In this document: in pieces, positions 33,266 to 42,659 of the stretch
Position numbering within the stretch: the stretch's first letter is position 1
How the letters are laid out: each line of letters opens with the position of its first letter
Assembly (NCBI GenBank): GCA_947625475.1
Contig: CANQOL010000006.1
Span: 1 to 64,000 of the forward strand
DNA length: 64,000 bases
Source: an uncultured Acetatifactor sp.
GTDB lineage: Bacteria; Bacillota; Clostridia; Lachnospirales; Lachnospiraceae
Direction of reading: 5' to 3'
Program-made: the position numbers and the translations under genes
The notes under the pieces: model-generated
Told to the model about the DNA's origin: nothing
Databases searched by the model: none
The model's input: only the letters and a program-made list of their open reading frames with translations

Positions 33266-34129
33266 TCACACCGTGCCGGATACCACCAGAGTGCTGGTGC
33301 CGGGGTTGGTGATCCAGGCGCCGGTGGCGGGATCCTGGGTGTAGGTGGCCGCAGGCACGATGATCTGGCCGGCCTGAGTGGTAAACAGACCGTTCACTTC
33401 GCTGTAGGTATAATTAGTTCCCTCCGCCCATGCCGCGCCGTTAAAGGTCACGGTCAGGCCGGACAGGATCGGGCTGAAGGTGTCGGTGATCACCGCATTG
33501 TCCCCTGCATCCGCCGCCGTATTGCCGGAGTTCTGGATCACAAAGGTATAGGTGAGGGTGCCGTTCTCGGTGACAGGCACGGGGCTCACGGACTTGGTGA
33601 TCGACAGCACCGGCCCGCTCTTGGCGGCCACACTCTCCGTCACGGTCACAGGAGTGATGTTCCCACCGCTGATGGTGGCGGTATTGGTGATGGTGCCCTC
33701 CACACCGGGAGGCGCAAAGCGGTTTGTCTGGGCCTCATAGATGATCGTGGCGTTTCCGTCCGCCGGGATGGTCAGATTGGAAATGACCAGGGGAGGGCCT
33801 GCCGTCACGGCGGGTGCCGCCTGGAGCGCACCGTTTACATAGTACCGCACCGTATCTGCCGTGTAGGTCAACGGGACCACCGTGGCCGCTGCCGCAGTGG
33901 AATTGAAAGTGTAAGCGCCCAGATTATCGGTGAGAGTAATGCCGGTGAAGGCGGTATTCCCGGTATTGACGACGCTGATGATATAAGTCACCGCATCATT
34001 TGCGCCGTAGTCCTCCTGCACCGCCGTCTTGGCGGCCGAAAGGACCTCCAGGATCTCCCCCACCGCCACATTGGAATTGGTGATGGAGTCATTGTAGGTC
34101 AGCTGGGCCTGATTGGTAAAGGTTGCCAT
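33266..34129 (-). CDS. DUF11-repeat protein, possible surface or spore protein
   Basis: 287 residues, rich in Thr, Ala, Val and Asn and without cysteine. It has two DUF11-type beta-sandwich repeats: AVTYIISVVNTGNTAFTGIT near residue 46 and LTYTFVIQNSGNTAADAGDN near 190. No signal peptide, membrane anchor or LPxTG sorting motif is visible, which is odd for a family usually found on cell surfaces. In Clostridia such short signal-less versions may belong to the spore surface, but this is inference. It is monocistronic, with a palindrome (CAGGGAAATTCCCTG) in the leader. Confidence 0.8.
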   Translation of the reverse strand: MATFTNQAQLTYNDSITNSNVAVGEILEVLSAAKTAVQEDYGANDAVTYIISVVNTGNTAFTGITLTDNLGAYTFNSTAAAATVVPLTYTADTVRYYVNGALQAAPAVTAGPPLVISNLTIPADGNATIIYEAQTNRFAPPGVEGTITNTATISGGNITPVTVTESVAAKSGPVLSITKSVSPVPVTENGTLTYTFVIQNSGNTAADAGDNAVITDTFSPILSGLTVTFNGAAWAEGTNYTYSEVNGLFTTQAGQIIVPAATYTQDPATGAWITNPGTSTLVVSGTV

Positions 34130-34231
34130 AGTCAGCTTCCTTTCCAGGGAATTTCCCTGAGCTTTATTTTAGTATATCTTATGCATAAATCGACAAGATG
34201 ACACATAAACTGAAAGCCCGGTTTTCCCGTT

Positions 34232-36727
34232 TTACAGATACCGTCCCGTCACGCTGCCTTTGTCGGCCCTTATATCCTCCGGGGTGCCCGCCGCCGCGAT
34301 CCGGCCTCCCTCGTCCCCGCCGCCGGGGCCCATGTCCACCACATAGTCCGCGTTCCGGATGACATCCAGATCGTGCTCGATGACAATGACCGTGGCCCCC
34401 TGATCGATCAGGGCCTGAAAGACCCTCATCAGAGTCCTCACATCCAGAGGATGCAGGCCGATGGTAGGCTCGTCAAAGACAAAGAGAGCGTCGCTCTGCC
34501 CTCTGCCCATCTCACTGGCGAGCTTCAGGCGCTGGGCCTCGCCGCCGGAAAGCCCCGGGGTCTGCTCCCCCAGGGTCAGATACCCCAGCCCCACATCCCG
34601 CAGGACGCCCAGACGGCTGTGGACGGTCTTCAGATCCTCGCAGGCCCTCATGGCCTCATCCACACTCATGGCCATGAGCTCCGGGAGGGATCTTCTTTCT
34701 CCGTCCCTTCCCTCCCGAAGGATTTCAAATGCCTCCCGGCTGTAGCGGGAGCCGCCGCAGTGGGGACAGGGGATCTCCACATCCGGCAGGAACTGCACGT
34801 CCAGGCTGATACTGCCCGTCCCGTCGCAGACGGGACACCGCAGAGAGCCCGTGTTGTAGGAGAAATCTCCCGCCCTGTACCCCTTCTCCCGGGCACTCTT
34901 TGTCCCGGCGTAGATTCTGCGCAGCTCATCGTGGACATCCGCGTAGGTTGCCACTGTGGAGCGTATATTGATGCCGATGGGGGTGGCGTCAATGAGCTTT
35001 ACCTGTCGGATGCCGGGGGCATCCACCTCTTTGACATGCCCCGGCAGAGACTCCCCCGCCGCCCAGGCCGCAATAGCAGGCACCAGGCTCTCCAGAATCA
35101 CGGTGGTCTTGCCTGAACCGGACACGCCCGTCACCACGGAGAGTCTTCCTTTGGGAAAGGATACGGAGAGCGGCTTCACCGTGTGGATCTGTCCGATGGA
35201 GAGACGGATCCTGCCCAGGGCAAAGAGCTCATCTGGCCGGACGCGCTCCCGGAGCCTTTCCCGGAACTTCGGATCCAGGAAGGGCCCGATCTGAGAGGCG
35301 GGATCCGCCCGCAGGGCCTCCACGGGCCCCTGTGCTATCACCCGGCCGCCTCCCGCCCCTGCCTCAGGCCCCAGCTCCACGATCCAGTCGGCGCAGGCAA
35401 GCACCTGCGTGTCGTGATCCACCAGCACCACGGAATTGCCGTCCGCCACCAGATCCCGCATCACGCCGGAAAGCCCCTCCAGATTGGAGGGATGCAGGCC
35501 GATAGAGGGCTCGTCCAGCACATACAGTACCCCGGTTGTCCGGTTGCGCACGGCGCGGGCCAGCTGGGTCCTCTGACGCTCCCCGGTGGAGAGCGTGGAT
35601 GAGGCGCGGTCCAGGGACAGATAGGAAAGCCCCAGATCCACCAGCCTCCGGGCCGTATTCCGGAAGGATTCACAGATACTCTCCGCCATAGGGACCATGG
35701 GCGCCGGGAGGGAGGCCGGCACACCGTCCACCCACCGGATCAGCTCCGCCAGGGTCATCCGGCAGGCATCCGCCAGAGAGATTCCACGCAGCCTGGGTGC
35801 TCTCGCGGCCTCCGAAAGCCGGGTTCCTCCGCAGCCGGGACACACATCCTGGCAAAGGAACTTCTCCACCCGCTTCATCCCCTTCTCATCCTTCACCTTG
35901 GAGAGGGCGTTCTCCACCGTGTAAACCGCGTTAAAGTAGGTGAAGTCCAGCTCCGCCGCGTCATTTGAGTTTTTAGGATGATAAAAGATATGCTTTTTCT
36001 CCGGAGGGCCGTCAAAAACAATGTCCCTCTCCCTCTGGGTAAGCTCCGAGAATGGCACATCTGTGCGCACCCCCATGGCCCGGCAGACATCCGTCATCAG
36101 AGACCACATCAGGGAGTTCCAGGGCGCCACCGCCCCCTGATCGATGGAGAGAGACTCATCCGGCACCAGAGTGGTTCGGTCCACCGTGCGCACCACCCCT
36201 GTGCCTTTGCACTCCGGGCAGGCTCCCTGACTGTTGAAGGCCAGCTCCTCCGCCCCCGGCGCGTGAACCTTCTCCCCGCACACCGGGCAGCGGATCTCCT
36301 GCTCCGCCGCCACGTTCAGGGTCGGCTCCAGGTAATGCCCGTTGGGACAGCGGTGACTGGAGAGACGGGAGAACATGAGGCGGAGACTGTTCAGCAGCTC
36401 CGTGGAGGTCCCGAAGGTACTGCGGATCCCCGGCACCCCCGGCCGCTGATGAAGGGCCAGGGCCGCGGGAATATAGCGCACCTCGTCCACCTGGGCCGCT
36501 GCCGCCTGGGTCATGCGACGTCTAGTGTAGGTGGAAAGAGCCTCCAGGTAGCGCCGGGAGCCCTCCCCATAGAGCACACCCAGGGCAAGGGAGGATTTCC
36601 CGGAGCCGGACACTCCCGCGATCCCCACAATCTTCTGCAGCGGAATGTCCACGTCAATATTTTTCAGATTGTGCACTCTGGCCCCCCGGACCTGGATTTT
36701 GGCCGGTTTCTCCAATGGCTGTTCCAT
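34232..36727 (-). CDS. UvrA-like excinuclease ABC ATPase paralogue
   Basis: Start at MEQPLEKPAKIQVRGARVHNLKN (AGAGGAAAG upstream); 831 residues, about 110 shorter than standard UvrA. Tandem ABC ATPase modules: Walker A GVSGSGKSS and GVSGSGKTT; signatures LSTGERQR and LSGGEAQRLKLA. Zinc-binding CPVCG/CPECKGTG and CPVCDGTG/CPHCGGSR pairs are present. The length and shortened first half suggest a UvrA2-type paralogue rather than the main repair UvrA. UvrA2 proteins are linked to tolerance of DNA-damaging drugs. Confidence 0.85.
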   Translation of the reverse strand: MEQPLEKPAKIQVRGARVHNLKNIDVDIPLQKIVGIAGVSGSGKSSLALGVLYGEGSRRYLEALSTYTRRRMTQAAAAQVDEVRYIPAALALHQRPGVPGIRSTFGTSTELLNSLRLMFSRLSSHRCPNGHYLEPTLNVAAEQEIRCPVCGEKVHAPGAEELAFNSQGACPECKGTGVVRTVDRTTLVPDESLSIDQGAVAPWNSLMWSLMTDVCRAMGVRTDVPFSELTQRERDIVFDGPPEKKHIFYHPKNSNDAAELDFTYFNAVYTVENALSKVKDEKGMKRVEKFLCQDVCPGCGGTRLSEAARAPRLRGISLADACRMTLAELIRWVDGVPASLPAPMVPMAESICESFRNTARRLVDLGLSYLSLDRASSTLSTGERQRTQLARAVRNRTTGVLYVLDEPSIGLHPSNLEGLSGVMRDLVADGNSVVLVDHDTQVLACADWIVELGPEAGAGGGRVIAQGPVEALRADPASQIGPFLDPKFRERLRERVRPDELFALGRIRLSIGQIHTVKPLSVSFPKGRLSVVTGVSGSGKTTVILESLVPAIAAWAAGESLPGHVKEVDAPGIRQVKLIDATPIGINIRSTVATYADVHDELRRIYAGTKSAREKGYRAGDFSYNTGSLRCPVCDGTGSISLDVQFLPDVEIPCPHCGGSRYSREAFEILREGRDGERRSLPELMAMSVDEAMRACEDLKTVHSRLGVLRDVGLGYLTLGEQTPGLSGGEAQRLKLASEMGRGQSDALFVFDEPTIGLHPLDVRTLMRVFQALIDQGATVIVIEHDLDVIRNADYVVDMGPGGGDEGGRIAAAGTPEDIRADKGSVTGRYL

Positions 36728-36782
36728 CGCTTTCCTCTTCTCCTTCCGTTCTCTTCTGCCGCATCCCGACGCCTCTTCGCGC

Positions 36783-39563
36783 TCAGGGCTTCCCTCCGCC
36801 AAGGGCAAAATATGCGTCCCAGATTTCCCGCGCCGTCCTCTCCGCGCTCTCCGCATCCGCCGTCTCCCCCTCCAGAATGACGGTCAGGCAGACCTGGGGA
36901 TCCGGGGCCGGCGCACAGCCGGTAAACCAGGCGTAGGAATCCTCCGGATCCTCCGTGCCCTGCACAAATCCCGCGGCCCCGGCGGCCTGATAGGCGGCAT
37001 CCGCGAACAGCTCCTTGTCCAGAGCCGCCTCCAGCCCGGACCAAAGTGCCAGGGCTTCCTCAGGGGTCAGCAGTGTCTCTTCCTGCGGATAGAAGGTCTT
37101 CAGCAGCCTGCCGTGAGGGGTCTGAATGCGCTCCACTGTCCAGGGCCTGCTGCATCTGCCTCCCCGGGCGGCAGCGCAGGTTAGCATATTCAGCCGGATA
37201 GGCGTGACGCGGGCCGCACTCTGTCCGGAAGCCGGATCCGAAAGCTCTTCCCCGGAGCCGGACGGGCCCTCTGCCGAGGGGCCGGAGAGGCTTCCCGTCA
37301 GGATTTCCGTCATGGATTCTGTCAGGGCTTCCGTCAAGCCATCCCGCGGATTCTCCGTCCGCGCCCCGGCCACGGAGCCCTCCTGGGATGCCTCCCCGCT
37401 CCCGGGGACAGTCCCCAGAAGCTGAGAAATCACCTCCGGCAGATATCTGCCCTGGGTCACCCGGTTGACCAGGGCGGATCTCTCTTGGGACGGCTGCGAT
37501 TCCTCCCCGGATGAGACTTCAGAAGCCGCGTCATTCTCCCCGGATGAGGCTTCAGAAGCCGCGTCATTCTCACCGGATGGGGCTTCAGAAGCCGCATCAT
37601 TCTCAGGATTCCCCTCCCGGTCGGCCGGAGCCTCCCGGATCAGTTCCTCCCACTCCCATGCAATCTTGTTCGGGTCAAAATCCGGCAGAGAAACCATGAC
37701 CAGGACCCTGCCCGTATCCGCCTCGGTCATCACCGCGGCCCCCCGGCAGGCCTCCGGATCCTCCACCTGGGGATCTTCTGCATCTCCAAGGCCCGCCAGC
37801 TCCCTCAATGTCTTTCCAAGCGCCTCCCGGGCCGTCTGCTGAAGATCCGCCCGCAGCGTGGTGACCACCTGATTCCCGGGATTTTTACGCCCGGCGTCCT
37901 GATTGGCCGCCCGCTCCCACAGAGGGATATCAGAGCTGATCAGCCAGGCATTATACTGGGATTCCAACCCCATCCCGCCCAGGATATCGTAGCCCACAAC
38001 GTGGGCGAAACAGGCCCCGTAGGGATATTCCCGCAGGATCTCCCCGTCTTCTGACACCTGGGAATCCGCCAGGATCTCCCCGCCCGCGCCGTAGACGGTG
38101 CCCCGCAGATTTTGGGACAGATAGTGCTTCTGCAGCGTGTTATAGCTGTTGTTGAGCATCTCCCTGCCGTTGGCCGCGGTAAAATACGCCAGATACAGGA
38201 TCATGGCCCCAAAGAGCCCCCCGAAGAACCAGGCGGTGCGTTTTATGATCCGGCCGCTGTTATCCTGCGCCCCGCCGGCCTCCTCCCCCTCCCCCGCTTT
38301 TTGAATCCCCAGAAGCAGAAAGATCAGCAGTATACTGGTCAGCAGAGAAGTGCCTCCGCTGCTCACAAACGGCAGCGTCACCCCGGTGAGGGGGATAAAC
38401 TTGATGCCGCCCCCTACGGTCAGGAAGCTCTGAAACACATACAGGATTCCGAGGCCGAAGGCCGCCAGCCGCCAAAAACGGTCCCCCTGCTTAAGAGCAA
38501 GCCTTGTCATACTTAAGAAACAGCCAAGGATCGTCAGGATCAGGCAGATCCCAAAGAGCACTCCCAGCTCTTCACAGAGGGCGGAGAAAATACAATCCGC
38601 CTCCACAAAGGGAATGGCCTGGGGCTCCCCGTTTCCAAGCCCCATTCCAAACCATCTTCCCCCGTTTATGGCAAAGAGGGATCTGGCGATCTGGAAACCC
38701 TGGTCGTCGATGTAGGACCAGGGATCCCGCCAGGCCAGCACCCGCACCTGCACATGGTCAAAGAGCCTGTAGGCCCCCAGGGACGCCAGCGCCCCGCCCA
38801 GCACTCCGGCCGCCAGATACAGCACCTTGCCTGTGGCCGCCAGTACCATGGCCAGGAACACGCAAAAGAAGATCAGCGCGCTGCCCAGATCCTTCGAGGC
38901 CGCCAGCACCAGCACATGGCCTCCCGCCAGCAGCGCCGTAACAAAGACCCGTTTCAGGGACCGGTCCTCCCAGAGGGCGCCCGCCAGGAAAAACACAAAG
39001 AGCAGCTTCACAAGCTCGGAGGGCTGAAAGCTGACTCCGGCAATCTGAAAAGAGATGCGGGAGCCATAGGTCACCCTGCCCAGGATCAGCACGGCACCGA
39101 GCAGCAAAAGGCCCGCCGCCCCAAACAGCCAGGTATATTTTTTCAGGGACCGGATCCGCCCCATGGCCCATGGCAGAAAGAGCGCGATACAAAAGGCTCC
39201 CAGGGCGATCAGGTACTGCCTGAGGGCCCTCCCCAGGGAGAGCCGGGAGAGAAACATGAACCCGATCCCCGTGAACAGGCAGAGATGGTTTAGCAGCTGT
39301 TTGTCCGCCCGGGGATACAGCTTGACCGGAACGGTCAATTCCGCCGCAAAGAGAAGCTGCACGGCGGCCCAGAGGGCCAGATAACGCCAGTCCCCTTTGA
39401 CCAGGGCGAGAGTGCCAAAGCACACAAGCTGCATGGCAAACAGACAGATCCTCTGGCGGAGCAGGCAGCCCTTCCCGGCCAAACCGAGAAAGCTGTCCGC
39501 CGTATAGAGTACCATGCACAGCAGGATAAAATATTTTGTCAGCTCTGTCACATATACCAGCAT
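36783..39563 (-). CDS. SEDS (FtsW/RodA/SpoVE) protein fused to a degenerate PBP domain
   Basis: 926 residues. Residues 1-420 form a SEDS glycosyltransferase with about ten membrane segments and the conserved loop VEADCIFSALCEELG. After another membrane segment (about 437-457) comes a class B PBP-like region: RGTVYGAGGEILADS, YGACFAHVVGY, GLESQYNAWL, VVTTLRADLQQTA and AAVMTEADTGRVLVMVS. The catalytic core is gone: the Y.PGSTFK SxxK motif is replaced by RYLPEVISQLLG, about 150 residues are missing, and the KTGT site reads GAAGF. So the glycosyltransferase half may work, but the transpeptidase half should be dead. A low-complexity acidic linker replaces the core. Confidence 0.88.
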   Translation of the reverse strand: MLVYVTELTKYFILLCMVLYTADSFLGLAGKGCLLRQRICLFAMQLVCFGTLALVKGDWRYLALWAAVQLLFAAELTVPVKLYPRADKQLLNHLCLFTGIGFMFLSRLSLGRALRQYLIALGAFCIALFLPWAMGRIRSLKKYTWLFGAAGLLLLGAVLILGRVTYGSRISFQIAGVSFQPSELVKLLFVFFLAGALWEDRSLKRVFVTALLAGGHVLVLAASKDLGSALIFFCVFLAMVLAATGKVLYLAAGVLGGALASLGAYRLFDHVQVRVLAWRDPWSYIDDQGFQIARSLFAINGGRWFGMGLGNGEPQAIPFVEADCIFSALCEELGVLFGICLILTILGCFLSMTRLALKQGDRFWRLAAFGLGILYVFQSFLTVGGGIKFIPLTGVTLPFVSSGGTSLLTSILLIFLLLGIQKAGEGEEAGGAQDNSGRIIKRTAWFFGGLFGAMILYLAYFTAANGREMLNNSYNTLQKHYLSQNLRGTVYGAGGEILADSQVSEDGEILREYPYGACFAHVVGYDILGGMGLESQYNAWLISSDIPLWERAANQDAGRKNPGNQVVTTLRADLQQTAREALGKTLRELAGLGDAEDPQVEDPEACRGAAVMTEADTGRVLVMVSLPDFDPNKIAWEWEELIREAPADREGNPENDAASEAPSGENDAASEASSGENDAASEVSSGEESQPSQERSALVNRVTQGRYLPEVISQLLGTVPGSGEASQEGSVAGARTENPRDGLTEALTESMTEILTGSLSGPSAEGPSGSGEELSDPASGQSAARVTPIRLNMLTCAAARGGRCSRPWTVERIQTPHGRLLKTFYPQEETLLTPEEALALWSGLEAALDKELFADAAYQAAGAAGFVQGTEDPEDSYAWFTGCAPAPDPQVCLTVILEGETADAESAERTAREIWDAYFALGGGKP
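37507..37605. repeat. Three 33-bp tandem repeats in the SEDS-PBP linker
   Basis: In-frame units at 37507, 37540 and 37573, each coding an 11-residue ASEAxSGENDA-type peptide in the acidic linker. The copies differ at only a few bases. Confidence 0.9.
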
Positions 39564-39598
39564 AGGCTCTCTCCCTTCCGCGGGCGCTCCCTCCCCGT

Positions 39599-42079
39599 CT
39601 ACTCCGCGCCCCGCTTCTCATGTCCGGTGGTATATTCCCCATAGGGAGGAAGGGGCCTCCTTTTCCCGGGCTCATCCCCTCTGCGGGCAACCTTTTCCCC
39701 TGCACACCCGGCCGATTCGGCGGCGGCTCCGAAAAACCGCAGTACCTGACCAAGCTCATCCCCGCTCTCGGCGGTGAAGGACAGCCGTCCCTCCAGCCCG
39801 GGGATCCCGATCAGCCCCGGCAGGGCATCGTGCAGGGACAGCGGCAGAGAATTGTAGAGAATGTTGGTGCAGCAGGCGCACTGCAGTTCCACCGGGAAGC
39901 CCTTTCCCAAACGGTCCTTAAGAAAAGCCCACTCTCCCCCCGCCGGGTCCGGAGAGCCGTCCCGGGAGGCCCCTCTGTGCCCGGCCTCCCTCCTGCACTG
40001 CCCGGCGGTCCGCGCCACACAGTTAGCCGTAATCATCAGAGGGATCCGGCCGTAGAGCAGCTTGTCCAGCCCCAGAGAAGGGGAACGCTCCTGCGCCAGG
40101 AAACGCCACTCCCCCCGGCTCAATTCCAGCGGGCAGGTGATCCCCTCCACCCGATCCTGCCAGAAGGCCAGCGCCTCCCGGTTCCACACATACAGACTGT
40201 GATCGCATCGGATCCCGCCCTCCCAGGCGCGGCTTTTCAGAAAGGCGTATTCCTCCAGATTCCGCACAAGGAATCCGGCATAGCCATCCTCCCGGGCAAT
40301 CTCCAACAGACACTGCACCGCCCTCTCGTCCTTCTGCCGCATGACCCAGGGCAGCGCCGGGTATATCCCTTGGTAATGACAGCCGTAATTTCCACAACCG
40401 GTCTCCCGGCCGATCCGTCCCTCTTCCGGAGCGGACACCCCCGGGGCCCTCCCCAGGGCGGCCTCCAGGGCCCGCAGCTTTTCCCGAATCCTGCCCTCCC
40501 GCCCCTCCAAAAACAAAGCGCTCTCCACATAAAGCCTCGACACAGGCAATGGCAGGCCTTCCTTGATCTCCCGCTCCAGGGCCTGCACCTGCTCCCAGGT
40601 GGACAGATGCAGAGAAAACGCCATTCGTCCCCCGCTGCACTCCGCCCGCCCTCCTGTCTGCTTCCTCTCTGGGCGGCCGGATACATTTCCGTCTTCTCTC
40701 CCGCTCTCCCCCATATCCCCCCTTGGGATCTGTCCTCCCGCCCAAGAGGCTGCCGGCTTCCTGGGTTCTTCAAACCCGTTGTCCCGCAGCAGGGCATCCT
40801 CCAGCTGCCGGATCCCCTCTCTGCGCAGCTCGTTCAGCTCCCTCACCGGGCAAAAGCTCCTTTGATCCGTCTCCACAGAGAGCCGCTCCAGGGTAAAGCA
40901 GGTGTCCCCCAGCTTTTCCAACTGCCCTTCAATCCTCTCCCGGGTCAGGGGCCGGTTCCTGGCCAAAGAAAGCTCCGCACCCAAAACCGTAACCCTCGTC
41001 CCGCCGCTCATCAGGGTCAGCCTTGCCCGCTCCCCCGCAAAAAAACGCCCCTCCACAGACAAAGGAAGCCCGGCGGGCCCCTGAATGTAATCCCGCCGGA
41101 TCTGGGCCAGCAGCGCTTCGTCGCTGCCGCTGTAGGCAGGATTTTCCAAAGTGACCATATCCCGGCCATTGTACCGAAAGAGGTATCCCGTCTGGCGCTG
41201 GCTGCGGATGTAGAGCCGGGAGATCCTCCCCAGATCCTCCCCGGAAATCTCCAACCTCCCTCCGGGGCCGGCGGCCTTTTGATCCAGATATTTCCGATAT
41301 AGGGCCGTCACCCCAGCGGCGTACTCCGGCCGTTTCATGCGGCCCTCGATCTTCAGGGAGTCCACCCCTGCCTCTGTCAGAGCGTCCAGACTCTCCAGAG
41401 TGCAAAGATCCTTCAGGCTTAAAGGATATCCCTGCCCGGTCTTTTTCCCTCCCAGGCAGATCTCATAGGGCAGGCGGCAGGGCTGGGCGCACCGCCCCCT
41501 GTTGCCGCTGCGGCCCCCCAGGATACTGCTCAGCAGACATTGGCCGGAGTAACAGTAGCACATGGCTCCATGGATGAAGACCTCCACCTCCATCCCCGTC
41601 CTCTCCCGGATCCGCCGGAGTTCCTCCAGGGAAAGCTCCCTGGCAGGCACCACCCGCACCGCTCCCAGCTCTCTCAAAAGGGACGCCCCGTAAGCCCCCG
41701 TCACTGTCATCTGGGTGCTGATATGCAGCTCCAGGTCCGGAAACTGCCTGCGGAGGAAGCACAGTACCCCCATATCCTGCACCAGCACGGCGTCGAGCCC
41801 CGCCAGGTACAGCGGCTCCAGATAAGCCCGGATCTCCCCGAACTCCTTCTCCTTGACCAGCGTGTTAAGAGTCAGATACACCCGGCAGCCGTGCAGATGG
41901 GCGTAGCGGATGCCCCAGAGCAGTTCCTCCGCCGAAAAATTGTCCGCATAGGCCCTGGCCCCGAATTTTTCCCCTCCCAGGTACACCGCATCCGCCCCCG
42001 CGTTCACCGCCCCGATCAGCGCCTCCCGATTTCCCGCCGGCGCCAGAAGCTCCGGTGTCCTTTTCCCTGTTTTGCTCAT
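39599..42079 (-). CDS. U32-family peptidase-like protein (with DUF3656-type C-terminus)
   Basis: 826 residues. The N-terminal U32 barrel begins PELLAPAGNREALIGAVNAGAD. The U32 signature EVFIHGAMCYCYSGQCLLSS has the cysteines that, with CAQPC shortly after, probably bind an iron-sulfur cluster. Homologues (RlhA, TrhP) hydroxylate rRNA or tRNA, so an RNA-modifying role is more likely than proteolysis; the long C-terminus is typical of the DUF3656-containing clostridial form. GAGGGCAGGCG precedes the ATG. It lies after zapA, separated by a terminator. Confidence 0.88.
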   Translation of the reverse strand: MSKTGKRTPELLAPAGNREALIGAVNAGADAVYLGGEKFGARAYADNFSAEELLWGIRYAHLHGCRVYLTLNTLVKEKEFGEIRAYLEPLYLAGLDAVLVQDMGVLCFLRRQFPDLELHISTQMTVTGAYGASLLRELGAVRVVPARELSLEELRRIRERTGMEVEVFIHGAMCYCYSGQCLLSSILGGRSGNRGRCAQPCRLPYEICLGGKKTGQGYPLSLKDLCTLESLDALTEAGVDSLKIEGRMKRPEYAAGVTALYRKYLDQKAAGPGGRLEISGEDLGRISRLYIRSQRQTGYLFRYNGRDMVTLENPAYSGSDEALLAQIRRDYIQGPAGLPLSVEGRFFAGERARLTLMSGGTRVTVLGAELSLARNRPLTRERIEGQLEKLGDTCFTLERLSVETDQRSFCPVRELNELRREGIRQLEDALLRDNGFEEPRKPAASWAGGQIPRGDMGESGREDGNVSGRPERKQTGGRAECSGGRMAFSLHLSTWEQVQALEREIKEGLPLPVSRLYVESALFLEGREGRIREKLRALEAALGRAPGVSAPEEGRIGRETGCGNYGCHYQGIYPALPWVMRQKDERAVQCLLEIAREDGYAGFLVRNLEEYAFLKSRAWEGGIRCDHSLYVWNREALAFWQDRVEGITCPLELSRGEWRFLAQERSPSLGLDKLLYGRIPLMITANCVARTAGQCRREAGHRGASRDGSPDPAGGEWAFLKDRLGKGFPVELQCACCTNILYNSLPLSLHDALPGLIGIPGLEGRLSFTAESGDELGQVLRFFGAAAESAGCAGEKVARRGDEPGKRRPLPPYGEYTTGHEKRGAE

Positions 42080-42098
42080 CGCCTGCCCTCTCTATAGA

Positions 42099-42122
42099 CA
42101 AAAAGCTGCCAAAAGGCAGCTT
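42099..42122 (-). terminator. Terminator after zapA
   Basis: Minus-strand stem AAGCTGCC-TTTT-GGCAGCTT followed by TTTG. It lies 40 bp past the zapA stop, so expression of the U32 gene may depend on read-through or a separate promoter. Confidence 0.82.
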
Positions 42123-42163
42123 CTAAATGTTTGTCGCACACTCTCCCCTGTACCGTCCCCGGC

Positions 42164-42523
42164 TCACACACTGCCGCTCTTCTCCTGCAGCTCCCTGATG
42201 CGCTTCTCCGCATTGTCCAGCTTGATTTGAGCGGAAACCAGATCATGCTTTAAATTGTACAGCTCCTGCTCCTTCTGGCGCAGCTCTTCCTCCAGAGCGG
42301 AGATCTGCTTTTTGGCCTTGAAATAATCGTCCGCAATATTCAGCTGCATCAGAGTATTCTGAGTGTCTATGGGCTGCCTCTTAAAGGAGTCCACCTTGCC
42401 GTATTCATTCTGCTTGTTGTTGATGTAGGAAGCCACCCTCTGGAGATATTCCTCGCTCTCGTAGCCGCTCAGGGTATAAACCTTCCCACCGATAATCACT
42501 TCCGTATCCGTCTTGGCAGTCAT
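42164..42523 (-). CDS. zapA: Cell division protein ZapA
   Basis: 119 residues. The N-terminal ZapA domain (EVIIGGKVYTLSGYESEEYLQRVASYINNK region, residues 8-37) binds FtsZ and promotes filament bundling. A long C-terminal coiled coil (residues 65-115) serves for dimerisation. Its own promoter is at 42614-42642. Confidence 0.92.
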   Translation of the reverse strand: MTAKTDTEVIIGGKVYTLSGYESEEYLQRVASYINNKQNEYGKVDSFKRQPIDTQNTLMQLNIADDYFKAKKQISALEEELRQKEQELYNLKHDLVSAQIKLDNAEKRIRELQEKSGSV

Positions 42524-42613
42524 ATCCGTACCTCATATTTCCCGCGTACTTTCGGCACATGCCCCGTTCCTTTGTTCGGATCCACATTTTGTGCCTTTTC
42601 AACCGTTAGATAC

Positions 42614-42642
42614 ATTATATAGCAGAAAGGCCCGGCAGGCAA
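42614..42642 (-). promoter_or_regulatory. zapA promoter
   Basis: Minus-strand TTGCCT (42637-42642), 17 bp, TATAAT (42614-42619). Leader of about 85 bases. Confidence 0.78.
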
Positions 42643-42659
42643 GCATTTCTTTCAGAGAA

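Noticed and set aside
39620-41302. A 560-codon plus-strand open frame opposite the U32 gene
   Set aside because: Proline- and arginine-rich shadow with no domain or start signals.
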